Under the pieces are notes generated by a model. That model was not told the origin of the DNA and made no database searches. It saw nothing but the letters and a program-made list of their open reading frames with translations. A stretch of DNA of 64,000 bases from Pyrenula massariospora (taxonomy: Eukaryota > Ascomycota > Eurotiomycetes > Pyrenulales > Pyrenulaceae), in assembly GCA_021030905.1 (NCBI GenBank), contig JAGFMI010000031.1, positions 62,001 to 126,000 of the forward strand. The letters run 5' to 3'. A program made the position numbers and the translations under genes. Positions 22,194-33,090 of this stretch are shown piece after piece (the first letter of the stretch is position 1; every line of letters starts with the position of its first letter).

Positions 22194-23822
22194 ATGGCTC
22201 TCAAATCATTTCTTCTTCTGGGGCTTCTCGCTGCCTTCGAGTTCTCCAATGCAACACGGCCACCTCTCGACCTAAGCAAGGGCAAGGGCAGAAAAGGAGG
22301 AAATGGCAAAGGAACAGGCACTGGTGTAGCCGCCCTCGGGACCGGCACTGGCACTGGTGCCCTGGCTGCTGCTGCCAACACGTCAGTCGCTGATGCAGGA
22401 GCTGCTCAGGCCGCGGCTTCAGCCTGCCCGACGACTTGTCCTCCGGCTTCGACTGTCACAGAGACCATTATGATGATGTTATCCCCGTCTACCGGTGCTG
22501 CGGGAGATGTTTCAATGGTCACGATCACTATGACAACAACAGAGTCAGGCGCTGCAGCTGCACCAACTGCGGCTGCTCCTCCCCCAGATGCCAATGCCGG
22601 GTCTGCAGGTGCAGCCTCAAGTCCACAAGCTGCTGGCAATGTTGGATCTGGCAGTAATGCAGGCTCTGGTGGCATAGGTGGTCAGGGAGGTGTGGGTGGC
22701 ATCGGAGGTATGGGCGGTCAGGGAGGTATGGGGGGCCAGGGAGGTATGGGGGGCCAGGGAGGCATGGGAGGCCAGGGAGGTATGGGCGGCCAAGGAGGCA
22801 TCGGTGGTCAAGGAGGGATGGGAGGCTCTGAAGGCATGGGACAGGCCGGGATGGCTGGAATGGCTGGACAAGCTGGACAAGCTGGAATGGCTGGAATGGC
22901 TGGAGAGGCTGGTCAAGCTGTGACGGTGACCATGACTCTGACCCAAACCGTTTCCGGGTCTGTTGTCACTCAGCTCGTTACAACGACTATTACTGAAGCC
23001 TCTGTCGCCAGTGGAAGCGCAAGCGCCTCCGCTTCTGCTGGTAGCGCTGGCAAGGGCTCCGGGAAAGGCTCACAGAAAGGAAAGGGCAAAGGGTCAAAGA
23101 AAGGTGGCAAAGGGAAGGGCTCCGCAGCAGGCTCTGCCGCGCCGCCTGCCATGATGGCACCTCCTCCGCTGGGAACTGCCCCTCCTCCACCCCCGGTTTC
23201 GAACGACACTGCTGCCGCTCCACCTCCGCCTGCAGCAGGAATAGCTCCACCACCTCCTCCTGCAATGGGTACCGCACCACCACCTCCTTCAATGGGTACC
23301 GCTGCTCCTCCGCCTCCTCCAATGGGTACTGCACCACCACCACCTCCTCCACCAATGGGTACCGCTGCTCCTCCACCACCACCTCCAGCAGGAACAGCAC
23401 CACCGCCACCTCCTGCGATGGATACCGGTACTGCTCCACCTCCACCAGCAGGAACAGCGCCGCCGCCACCACCTCCTCCTGGAACCGCCGCTCCTCCACC
23501 TCCTCCAATGGGTACCGCCGCACCCCCTCCCCCACTGGGTACAGCAGCACCACCTCCGCCTGCCGCAGGAACAGCTCCACCACCCCCACCTCCTCCAGCT
23601 GGTACCGCTGCACCACCACCTCCAGTGGGTACCGCCGCCGCACCTCCTCCTCCACCAGCGGGTACCGCTGGTCCTGCTCCTGGTGGCCCCGGGCCTAAAG
23701 CAAAGCGCGCTAGCATACCCTCATGGACGATCCGTGGTGCGAGGCGACTGGAGAGGGAAGCGCGACGCAGGAGCCTGAGCGAAAGGATGGATGGCTTGGA
23801 CACAGCCCGGAATCTGGCCTGA
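22194..23822 (+). CDS. Secreted glycine- and proline-repeat protein
   Basis: One exon of 542 residues from the ATG of MALKSFLLLGLL; the longer open frame begins with GTG. A signal peptide ends near residue 20 (FEFSNA). Then come a basic KGKGRKGGNGKGTG segment, two Thr/Val-rich modules (TVTETIMMM... and TVTMTLTQTV...), and between them a collagen-like run of Gly-Gly-Gln-Gly-Gly-Met repeats. A second KGKGSKKGGKGKG segment precedes about 180 residues of PPPP(P)-MGTA repeats. The C-terminus is basic and different from the rest, after a KR dipeptide near residue 502. Composition suggests an extracellular or cell-wall structural protein; no enzyme domain was seen. The reverse strand stays open through the repeats, but only as an artefact. 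Confidence 0.8.
   Translation: MALKSFLLLGLLAAFEFSNATRPPLDLSKGKGRKGGNGKGTGTGVAALGTGTGTGALAAAANTSVADAGAAQAAASACPTTCPPASTVTETIMMMLSPSTGAAGDVSMVTITMTTTESGAAAAPTAAAPPPDANAGSAGAASSPQAAGNVGSGSNAGSGGIGGQGGVGGIGGMGGQGGMGGQGGMGGQGGMGGQGGMGGQGGIGGQGGMGGSEGMGQAGMAGMAGQAGQAGMAGMAGEAGQAVTVTMTLTQTVSGSVVTQLVTTTITEASVASGSASASASAGSAGKGSGKGSQKGKGKGSKKGGKGKGSAAGSAAPPAMMAPPPLGTAPPPPPVSNDTAAAPPPPAAGIAPPPPPAMGTAPPPPSMGTAAPPPPPMGTAPPPPPPPMGTAAPPPPPPAGTAPPPPPAMDTGTAPPPPAGTAPPPPPPPGTAAPPPPPMGTAAPPPPLGTAAPPPPAAGTAPPPPPPPAGTAAPPPPVGTAAAPPPPPAGTAGPAPGGPGPKAKRASIPSWTIRGARRLEREARRRSLSERMDGLDTARNLA
22674..22920 (+). repeat. Coding minisatellite, GGQGGM-type repeats
   Basis: Around 22680-22830 an 18-base unit resembling GGCCAGGGAGGTATGGG is repeated in tandem about eight to nine times with few changes, encoding Gly-Gly-Gln-Gly-Gly-Met/Ile/Val. 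It runs into a second short repeat encoding GMAGMAGQAGQA to about 22920. Such arrays gain and lose copies easily, so length variation among strains is likely. Confidence 0.85.
23150..23680 (+). repeat. Coding proline-repeat array (PPPP-x-GTA)
   Basis: About 530 bases made of irregular 30-40-base units rich in CCACCTCC, each ending in GG(T/A)AC(C/A/T)GC, encode four to seven prolines followed by (M/A/P)GTA. The units are imperfect copies. The array is part of the gene at 22194-23822. Confidence 0.85.
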
Positions 23823-24654
23823 ACAAAGTCTCCCACAGGCATTGATCTCGGATGAACGAGCGACTCCGAACAGCTCTGGAAGGAAGAAAGTTTGGGAACT
23901 TTCCGCATTTACATGTACATTACTTTACGCTTTACGACACTCCTTTAGAAACATTTCGTGGATCTTGAAAAAAGCGGGGTGGCGTTGCGGCCGGGATTGA
24001 TAGATCAGTTGCCGAAGCAGCATTCGAGAAAACGACTCGCTCGGGCTGGCCCGCGCGATGTAGGTAGCCTCATGGCCAATTGATCAATGGCCAAGTCACT
24101 CGTGCTTTCAATGGGCTTTCCTGCTCTCTTAACATGAGCTTTGGGCGGTCTGTGTTTCTCCGGAAGCTCTTTTGCGTATCTAACTGAATTAGACGGCGCG
24201 CTTTACAGATAATGTACGTGAACTGGGAATGCTCTGAAACGTACAGAGCCTGTGCAAAATCCAGTGCCCTTCCTTTAGGTCTACTTCGCACGGTGGCGCT
24301 GCAGCATTCAGACAGGAAGTCAGATTGCGACTTTACAGCTTGATTCAACGTAGTCTAAGCAAGGGTAAACTATCACCGCCTTAATAAGCCGTGCAATATT
24401 CATTAGTACGTCAAAAGAACAGGAAGAGTAGATGTCTATTCATAATAGCGGTGCTGTCTCGGGTCACACAGATCAAGCATGAGTTTGATCTGGTAGTAAA
24501 ATCACTTTCGCCATTGCTACGTGCATTTCTTGTGACTCGCGGCATTACCTCGATCAAACGTAACAAAGCCCTCGAAGCTCACTAATCCGATGAAACCACT
24601 TGCGACTTAGCTAACGGGCGAAGTCCAGGGGTAGTCACATCCATGTCGGAATGA
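23823..24654. other. Convergent spacer between the repeat protein and BOR1
   Basis: About 830 bases hold the 3' ends of two convergent genes. No gene is supported. A minus-strand frame at 24070-24348 has no recognisable feature. Confidence 0.55.
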
Positions 24655-26999
24655 TTATTCAACGGCTCTTCGACCACTCCTACTCCTGCGTCGAATGTTA
24701 TCCGGCCTCTGCAACGAACTGTGGCTCCTCCTCTTCCCCTGCCCTTGCTCCGCCATCTCGTAGCTCTCCCCCCTCTCCAACGCCTCATCCCTACCCGTGA
24801 TCTCCTTATCCGTTGCCCTGTCCAGCCCGACTTCTTCATCACCCACTACCCCTCCAGTCTGAACACTCCTCTGCCTCTCCAATTCCTCTTGCTCAGCATC
24901 CTCGACTCCATACGCCCCACCAACGGACTCATACACAAACGGACTCGCGGTCGGCGCATCCAAGACCCCCAGCTCTTCCGCCCGGAAGTACTTTGGCAGC
25001 ACAAACGTCCTCACGGGAATAAGCAGGAGGATAATAATCGGAAACCCAATCGCCGCGATCGTCTGCGTGATGGCAAACGTCGCGCCAAACCCGAGCACCT
25101 CAATCCCCACAAACGCGTAGATGGCAGGTTTCCGCGCGATCCTCGCCAGCGGCTCGCTCGCGGCCGTCAGCTTCCGGTCCTGCGCCAGAAACACCATCTT
25201 GCGCGTGATGCCGTTGCCCTGCAGGGCCTGCACGCCCATGATGAAGAACAGCCCCGCCAGCACCCCCTGCGGGATGAGGTGCAGCACGATGAGCAGCGGG
25301 CCCGTCATGGTGCCCAGCGTCAGCAGGCCCTGGGCGAGATTGCTGGCGCGCTGCTCGACGACGTGGTCGACGACGCGGATGACGTGGCCCTTGTTTTCGG
25401 ATTCGTCTGTGTCGGAGACCTGGCGGTGGACGCAGAGGGAGGTTGTGTGGAAGGGGGCTTGAGGGATGAGGCCGTTGGGAAAGGGGATGCCCAGGAGGCC
25501 GGCGACGCCGGTGGTCAGGCCGAGGAGGAAGATGTCCCAGTGGAAGCCGGCTGGCTGGATTGAAATTAGTGACGAGCGTGAGGCTGTATGGGAAGTAGAT
25601 ACACACCTTACGAAGCGGAAATTCGCTGCCTTGCGCGATGAGAGAGGAGACGTTGTGGTCGAAGTAAAACAGGATGGTTAGGAGCACAGCGAATGGTATC
25701 GCGAGGAAGACATCTCCAACACTGATATCCCAGAAGTGAATAAACCAGCCGCGATCCTGGGTAGGGAAGAAGGCCTTGCTGATAGGTAGCTTCTCTACAG
25801 GCACGTCGCACATGCGGCCGAAATGGACGAAGCCGGTGAAAAAGATGACTGTGAGTGGAGTACCGTAATCCTCAATGAATTTCCGGACGTAGCGCTGGAA
25901 GAGGCTGCTCTCCCCAATGACACCGCAGAGATACCCAACCATCAAGACAAGGAGCGAAACCATGATGGACAGGTAAGCCGAAGTTTCGCCTGCCATGCCC
26001 CACTGTCGTGTGAGGACTTGGATGCCTTTCTGGAGGTAGATGAAAGCGACGTAGAAGCCGAATATGTCACATGAAAAGCGGGTTACGTAGGTGAGACCAT
26101 TGCAAGCGTTTGTGAAGGCCAGAATCCAATGCATGACAAGCGACCAGCTTTATAATGTCAGATGGACTTCTTCAAAGAGTATCTGGGGACTCACAGTCCA
26201 ACCCAACACATAAATGCAAAGTAGTTAATGCCATGCGGATGTACAATATCGTAAACAGTATAATTGAAGACGGTGATCGGCCCTTCAGACACTATTAGAG
26301 TATCGACAAGGATACAAAAGCCGCTCAGTACTCACCAGTGACCCCGACAATCGTCAATGGCTGAGCGGCGAAAAGAGAGAAGACAACAGATGCAAGCACT
26401 GATGCGAGAAGGACCTCGTTGACACCGTAGCTCTGGTCTGTTTTGGAGAACATGTCCAATGAAAAAGCTAGGGCCGGGAGAATACTGCGGTACATGTGAG
26501 TTCAAAGGCACCGGCACATGCGTAGCTCCGCTGGGTGGGGGAAATGCGTGCGACGTGATACAAGACATGAAAAATCAAGCTAGAAAGTATGCCTTTGAAG
26601 AAAGAGTACGGAGAACAGCAATCTGTCTTTTTCATTACGTGTAACTGGGCCATACTTTGCAAAGTACATGTAGACCGTCGCCGGCACAACGCGATAGTCC
26701 CAAGCATCGCGCCAATCTGACCAGTAATACGGTGCCCTTCTCCTCACATCATTTATCATGCCATGAAAGAGTCTGATCTTCCACCATTTGGACTGCTGTC
26801 GCGTGGATGCCGTGCTATGGAAGGTATTCGCATGGGATAGACCTTCTTGCGAGCCCGGGACGCTATTTCGAGAGGAGCGATGCATTGGCTGTCGGAAGCG
26901 CTGCCAGGGTTTCTTCGAGCTAGAGGTTGTCGAGCGCATGTTCTGGAAAGAGGACGGAGTGGGCACCGGATACGGCTGGGAGGATGCCGAGCTCGACAT
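24655..26999 (-). CDS. BOR1: BOR1-type borate/anion transporter (SLC4 family)
   Basis: Five exons fit: 26999-26656, 26484-26336, 26282-26195, 26147-25607 and 25554-24655, giving 673 residues. Most introns are 47-53 bases; the first is 171. The N-terminal 90 residues are Ser/Pro-rich. The membrane domain begins near DWRDAWDYRVVPATVYMYFANILPALAF, read across intron 1 (SLC4 core entry), and continues through GVTGPITVFNYTVYD, the helix with ITRFSCD-like residues, FPNGLIPQAPFHT and the two-fold-repeat end IPQGVLAGLFFIMG. The tail after about residue 560 is hydrophilic and acidic. The yeast homologue exports borate at the plasma membrane and affects vacuolar sorting. It is divergent from the GST gene over 960 bases. 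Confidence 0.92.
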
Positions 27000-27961
27000 G
27001 CTGGGAAATGCTAATGATAGTATTGAAGACGAATAAGGAAAAGGGACGAATAGGACGACGGCTTGAGCATGGCAGGTGCCATGGAGCCCACACAGAGACC
27101 TACTTCTCGCGAATGTCGAGACAGCGAGCCCCGGTGGCTGCGAGGGAAGAAAGAGGGAGCTTTTAACTTTCGAACAGTTGGCATACCGCCCCTAAAGGCA
27201 ATTGAGAGAGCTGAGCCAACAGGGAAGACTTCGAATGAGGAATGAGGAGAAGGTGGGGTGGGGACGAAGAGCCAACAACGTCAACGATGGCCGTCATGGG
27301 CTCGATCGCGTGCGAGACGGCTGCAAATCATGATGCAAGTCCACTGCTTGGTACCTGAGCCAGCCAAAAATTGATGATCGACTTGCCGTGGCTCCGAGTC
27401 GAGAGGTCTGTCTGCTCGACAAAGAATAACGTGTGACGCGCGGATACGAGTCTGGGCTGACAGAAATCGTGGGCGATTCTTTTGATGTGGTGCGGAGCTT
27501 CGGCCAAACCAATCGGCCAGGATTTCTGTCACCCAGCCTCAATATGCAGCCGACGGCCAGGGCCTTGGTGGAGTACTCTACCTTCGTATATGGGGATACA
27601 TTATTAAGCCCAAAGCCGACTACCTCCACAGCACCGACCATCGAGGTCGAGGCCTCTGATCTCTAAGCAGGCACATTTTCATGCATCCAACTCCAACAAC
27701 TATAGGCTGAAAGGGTGACTCTTCATGGCTGGGAAAGGAACACGGCAAAAAGCATGACAAATGTGTAGGCTGAGAATCAAAAGTAAGGATGAGGTCACAG
27801 TCCGACACCAGCACATATAAAAGCATCGTTCCTATAATCCATGATCATGCTAAGGTTAGACAAGATCTCTCCTGTCAAATGTGAATGCTTCGCCGTCTCC
27901 AACGACACTTTGATATCTCTCATCGTCAAGTACTGCCTCAACACTAAGAAACACTAGCGAT
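27000..27961. promoter_or_regulatory. Divergent BOR1/GST upstream region
   Basis: This 962-base stretch separates the divergent starts of BOR1 (26999) and the GST gene (27962). It contains the promoters of both. Open frames near 27294-27666 lie on both strands and have no domain. No specific regulatory site is claimed. Confidence 0.5.
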
Positions 27962-28899
27962 ATGTCTAAGACCTCGAACATCCACCTCTACACCACCGCT
28001 ACACCCAATGGCCTCAAGATCACTGCCGCCCTTGAAGAACTCGGCCTGGTACGCCTCAGCCCCTTCGCAGACTCAATCGAGTACCATTTTGTTACTTGAA
28101 ACGGAGCTAAGACTTCACCCAACACGTCCATGCGAAAGGTCTCTACCAGTTCCCACTGACTCACCTGGCAGCCTTACGAGCTCACCAAAATCGATATCTC
28201 GAAGAACACCCAGAAGGAAGATTGGTTTTTGAAGATCAACCCAAATGGCCGCATCCCCGCTCTCAGCGACACCCTCCCCTCGACCGGCCAACCAATCCGC
28301 CTCTTCGAGTCCGGGAGCATCCTCCAGTATCTCGTTGAGCAGTATGACCCGGAGCACAAGCTCTCCTTTCCCCGTGGCTCTGCCGAAAGCTACGAAATGA
28401 ATAACTGGCTGTGGTGGCAGGTAAGGCGACCTAGAATAGACTTCCGCGTCTTTGAGGGCTGACATGGCTCTAGAATGCTGGGCTCGGCCCTATGCAGGGT
28501 CAAGCGAACCACTTTGTCCGCTACGCGCCAGAGAAGATCCAGTACGGCGTAAACAGGTACGTCAACGAGACGAGACGCCTGTACGGCGTCCTTGACAAGC
28601 ACCTCGCGACTTCGAAATCCGGATACATAGTTGGGGACCACATTTCCATCGCGGACTGCACGACGATTGGCTGGGTCGCGTACGCAGGCTGGGCGGGCGT
28701 TGAGATCGACGAATTTCCACACCTGAAGAAGTGGGAGGAGCGCATGATGGCGAGGGAGGGTGTGAAGAAGGGGATGGATATTCCGGACAGGCTGACAATC
28801 AAGGAGACACTGAAGAATAAGGAAGAGATGGAGAAGCATGCTAAGGAGGCGGCGGCTTGGGTGCAAAAGGGCATGAAAGAAGATGCGGAGAGGAAGTAG
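27962..28899 (+). CDS. Glutathione S-transferase (GTT/URE2-like)
   Basis: Three exons, 27962-28048, 28172-28420 and 28474-28899, give 253 residues. The first intron is 123 bases and the second 53. The thioredoxin-fold half has LYTTATPNGLKITAALEELGL, the substrate loop INPNGRIPAL with its cis-proline, and the glutathione-binding LFESGSILQYL. The helical half contains GDHISIADCTTIGW, the usual N-capping and hydrophobic-staple region. It probably conjugates glutathione to toxic electrophiles or reduces peroxides in the cytosol. The C-terminal 30 residues form a charged Lys/Glu helix. Long frames on the opposite strand are shadows. Confidence 0.92.
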
Positions 28900-29220
28900 A
28901 CGAGAAGACCGTCGTAGATCTCGCGAGCAAGAGTTGCACACTATGGATGGTATGCGGATCTCTCGCAGCTGGCCTGTACTAGCTGCAGTGCGATCATCGC
29001 CTAAAACGCGTAGCTGGCTTGGAGACACGCAGCCCGTGAGACTTTAGATGCGAAAGCAGGGTGCATCTAACATTGAAATGGAAGACGGACAAACTTCAGG
29101 AGTTCATCGCTTCTCAATGCTGAGCAGCTGAAAATGTTCCCTTTTATCCGTATCACTCTTAACCATCACTGTTTCCGAGGTTATTGCTCTCTGACCTTAA
29201 ATCGACACTGCTCCTCTTGA
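28900..29220. other. Convergent spacer between GST and mL45-type gene
   Basis: About 320 bases with the 3' ends of two convergent genes. Nothing else was seen. Confidence 0.6.
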
Positions 29221-30477
29221 TCATATTGGCATCATAGTCTTCGCCTTCTCCGCCATTTGAGCAAACATGCCCATGCGCTTCTTTCCCTCTACATTCGCTC
29301 CGCTCAGTCCTCTCGATAGAAACTTCTCAACCTCCTCCTTGGTCGACTCTCTCGTCGTCCCCCAGATCTGCCATGGCTGCCATTTCCCCTCCAGCAGTAT
29401 TCTCTGTAAGACAAGATACTCGGTCAGATCTTGGCTTTTGGCCACAGCCTCGGTATTTTGTAACCGTTGTCTCGAGTCGATCTTCACAACAACCTGTCTG
29501 AGGATGAAATCCCTGCCGGCTAGAGGGACTGGGACGGCTCGATCGCTGATTACTCGTGCGCACACGGGTAGTAAACCGTTCCAGGCCCACTTCAGTGGTA
29601 ATGGGAGAAGCCACCTTATCCACCGGTTCGGTATTGCCCACTGCTCTGGATAGGCCATCGCGGCGGGTCCCATACCAGGCGGCGCTTTCATTGGCCTTGG
29701 CAGTGGCATCACACCATTGTACTTTAATAGGTCCCAAGTCCGCTTCTTCTCGTAGGGTTCTCGCCGCGAGATAATTGATCGCATTCTTCCAGCTAGTCCA
29801 TCGCAGCAGATGCGGGATAATGTTTGAACATCGCCGTTGGCAAGAGACTCGTACATGAATTTGTGAAGGGTGAGGGCTAGGGGAATACGGGAGGGGAATT
29901 CTGGATTGAGGCGACTAGCACCTCGTCGGAGGCGGCGAAATTGGACATATACTCTATTATTCTCGGCTTGGCGTTAGCGAGACAGATATAAAAGGGATAT
30001 AAAAGAATTTAGACGTAATGACAAGGTCTGGTTGTTGGCGTACTGGAAGGGATCTCTTATCTTATCCCTTAGACAGTATAACTCAAGTTTAAATCTGTCG
30101 ATTGGCCGCCTAAGCCAGCTGGGAAGTTGGTATTTGTTTCTTGGTCGAATAAAGAGATCTGGCAAGAGACCGAGGTCGGTCGGAAGCTCGCTGGCATTCA
30201 TATTTCGTAGCTGCGTTCTCATGCTTGGCTGGGATGGCCGAGAGGTACCACGGCGGGCTCTATTCCCTTCTCGTTGCGATGCGACCATGTTGGTCTGGAG
30301 AGAGGCAGTGCTGTGGAAAGGGCGTACCCGGTGTAGACGAAGGATTTTTGTTGGGCAAGAGAGGTTTTGAAAAGGAAAAGATACGGTGGATGGGGAATGG
30401 AGGGCGCATGGAGATGGTCTTGATATGCAAAGGTAAATCTGGCGAAGACGTCCGGGACATCTAGTGGAAGAAGACAT
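29221..30477 (-). CDS. Tim44-like mitochondrial ribosome protein (mL45/MBA1 type)
   Basis: Two exons, 30477-30044 and 29953-29221, are joined by a 90-base intron with a GCTAACGC branch site, giving 388 residues. The ATG at 30477 is used because the longer frame begins with TTG. The N-terminus is basic and Ser-rich (RPFHSTASLQ), like a mitochondrial presequence. The second exon has the Tim44/mL45-like fold region: ALTLHKFMYESLANGDVQTL, DLLKYNGVMPLPRPM, then VKIDSRQRL and TEYLVLQRILLEGKWQPWQIWG. Family members sit at the exit of the mitochondrial large ribosomal subunit and couple translation to inner-membrane insertion. The assignment is by motif resemblance; a general Tim44-like protein is the alternative. 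Confidence 0.8.
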
Positions 30478-30930
30478 GGCCAACAGTATAGAAGAAATTA
30501 GTAGCTGACAGATCGAACAGGGAGGCAGTTCAGGGGAGCGTCGCCATGCTCATTAGCTTGAAAGAAGTACGCTGCAGCAATGTCGAGAGAGCGTTGAATT
30601 TGGTCTCTCGGCCTCAATTGGAGACGCCTTGAGCCGGTCCTGTCCGATGCCGACCCGAAGAACCCAGAACAAGGGGCTCGAGACCTATCTTGATATATGC
30701 AAAACATATTCGATAGAGTAAAATTATAGGCTATATTATATAGTACGTGAAATGGTGCCTCAACTACATGCCCAAGAGCCTCCACGCAAATGATCTTGTG
30801 TTTTTATTACAATTCGCAGCGCCGTCGCTCATATATCCGCTAATGTACCAGAAGTTTGGGTGGGAAAAAGAACGAGAAGACCCTATACAGTACGGACCGT
30901 CCTGCTTCGCTCCCTTTGGATAGACCCGTC
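30478..30930. other. Spacer between mL45-type gene and RGD1
   Basis: About 450 bases hold the upstream region of the mL45-type gene and the 3' end of RGD1, both on the minus strand. An AT-rich patch lies near 30720-30760. No gene is supported. Confidence 0.55.
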
Positions 30931-33090
30931 TCAGTCATCATCATCAAAGATTTGGAAAGTATTCGCCAAAATGGTCTCCACAACTCGAGCCTGTAGCCCT
31001 GTGTCCTGCATACTCGTCCCCGCTCCTCCTACCAATGTTGGTCCCAAGCAGATCGCTATATTAGCAATTGACATCCTATTCTTCTCGCTGTGCTCTTGCA
31101 CCCTCCACAGGTGCAGCATCATGACTCTTAAAGTGGCATAATTTGGATCTGGTAAGGCATTGACAACAGCGTGCAGTGAGTCACGACGCACTATGTCGTC
31201 GTCGATACGAGCTGCTGAGATGAACTCGCCGTAGTGAGCAGAGGTTAGGAGCGGGTCAGGAAGGGAGCGAAAGAAGAGCTTGAGAAGCCCGGTCACAGAT
31301 GAAACGTCGTGGAAGAAGCTCTCTGGATTGCGGAAATCCGGGGCTGTCGGGTCTGAAGGGGTTGTTAGTTTGTCTAGGGGAAGAAGTGCGGAGTAAGACT
31401 CACCGTTATCGAACATTTGCTTCATCTGCTGAATGTTAGGGGACGACCCACTGGTACGGTAGATTCCCTCGACATCAAGGCCGAAGGAGTCGATGGCGTG
31501 GATGCATTGATAGACAACCATAGGAACCGCAGATCCATCGCGACGGAAAAGTTCCTCTAATGATATTCCGAACAATGGGTTTAAAGGCGGCAGGTGATCA
31601 TTTCTGGCCTGTGGAGGAGGCTGGCTCGCTGGCGGCGGCGTTTGATGGAAGCCGTTGGGTCTCCCGATGCCTCCCGACATGACATGCTGGTCTTGATGAG
31701 GAGGTGGTCCTGATGGAGGGGCTTGTGAATACTGCGCTGAGGGGTAGCGAGTCGATGCAGCCGAGGGTGGCTGAGAATATGACGGAGGAGTAGCAGAATA
31801 AGATTGGTCTCGGGGAGGGAAGGAAGAGGTTACGCCAGAAATTTGGCCAGGTTGCGGAGATCCACCATAAGGTTGATTTGGGCCACCCGGAGAAGGTATC
31901 GAAGGCTGGCTCTGCGCAAACGATGGTTGTGGCAGGACTGGAGGAGCCGTTTGCTTTGGAGTGCTCAGTGTTGGGTGTTTCTCATACTTAATTTCGGACG
32001 TGCGTGAGCCTGCCTTGCCAGCAAAGCTTAAGATGTAGTCTCGGAGATCCTTCTCATTGTCCACCTGCTGTGCGATCTCCCGCAAGCTCTTATTCTGAGA
32101 CATGGCTCCGTTGGCTTGATTCTTGAGTGGGCTCACACATAGACCGTTGCCTAGCAAGAGCTCCTCATTTAGGGTGGCAAACTTCTGAAGCTGAAGACTG
32201 AGACCCGAGTCGCACTCGTTAATCAGATCGTGCAGTGCCCGAACAGCTTGCGGCCGAAGTGTGCTCACAAGCTCTTGTCGTTGTGATTGCGCCGTCTGGA
32301 CTTTCGACGCGTAATCCGAATCAGCTGCTTGTACTTTCTTGTGGAGATCCTCTTCCTGCTGGGCTGCCGACTTTGTTCCCTTCAAGCCGAACCTGCCACC
32401 TTGCCTGTCTCCTGTCCGAGCTCGGTCATATTGTTCTGCCAAGGTATCATACTTGCTCTTTGCTTTCTCCATTACCGCTTCCGAATCCTGAACTCGCTTC
32501 TCCGCGTTGAGCCCTGATTGTTTCCAATGTTTCCGGCCGCGCTCCATGTTTGAAGCCAGGTCTTGAAGATCCTCTGACATTTGATGGAGTGTCATGGCAA
32601 ACTGCATGCCATTCTCGGCCATTCGGTCATGGATTTGCGTGATCTCGTCATAGCTTGACGCATATGTGCCCTGTCGATGTTCAGGCCGGCGTACTAGTTC
32701 ATTGGTCGCTCGGCAGAGCTTTTTCAATCCCTGTGCATGGTCTTCCTCAAGCGTTGAACGTTTGCGTAGAAAAGTTGAAAAATCCTAACCCGTTACTTCT
32801 GCTCAGAACAAAGACATGAGCTACTCACTCTAGCAGATGCGACACTTTGCTTTAACCTGTTGAGAAGTGTCGAGATTCCAATCTTAGGTATTATCAGGTC
32901 CTCGTCCTTACGGGTAGGTGAGACAACTCACATCTGACTGCATGACCTTTTCCAGGCGAGCTTTGATTTCTTCGTTGTCGATTGAAGGTAGAGGCTGCTC
33001 TTGCGGTGGAGGAACAGGTACAGGGCTCTCGGGACGTAGGTCGTTGGAGCTTCTATTCCCCTCGGCTGTAATGTCTTCGCCATCAGACAT
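30931..33090 (-). CDS. RGD1: F-BAR and RhoGAP protein
   Basis: Four exons fit: 33090-32932, 32882-32829, 32784-31404 and 31352-30931, giving 671 residues. The first three introns in transcript order are 49, 44 and 51 bases. The last (31353-31403) has GTGAGT, CTAAC and CAG but no in-frame stop. The N-terminal F-BAR domain (about 50-300) has the FCH sequence FSTFLRKRSTLEEDHAQGL and long amphipathic helices. A Pro/Gln/Ser-rich linker follows, then the RhoGAP domain (about 455-665) beginning LFGISLEELF, with the catalytic arginine finger in GIYRTSG. In yeast, Rgd1 turns off Rho3 and Rho4 and binds phosphoinositide membranes, controlling polarity and septation. Confidence 0.93.

Noticed and set aside
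22970-23908. A 312-residue minus-strand frame rich in GGGG and AAVP
   Set aside because: It is the mirror of the proline repeats of the plus-strand secreted protein. CCN repeats rarely give stops on the reverse strand, and there is no independent domain.
24721-25563. A 280-residue plus-strand frame opposite BOR1
   Set aside because: It is the shadow of the BOR1 last exon. Its Arg/His/Pro-rich composition lacks any domain, and the minus strand matches SLC4 membrane helices.
28390-29028. A 212-residue minus-strand frame opposite the GST gene
   Set aside because: It is antisense to clear GST coding sequence and has no domain.
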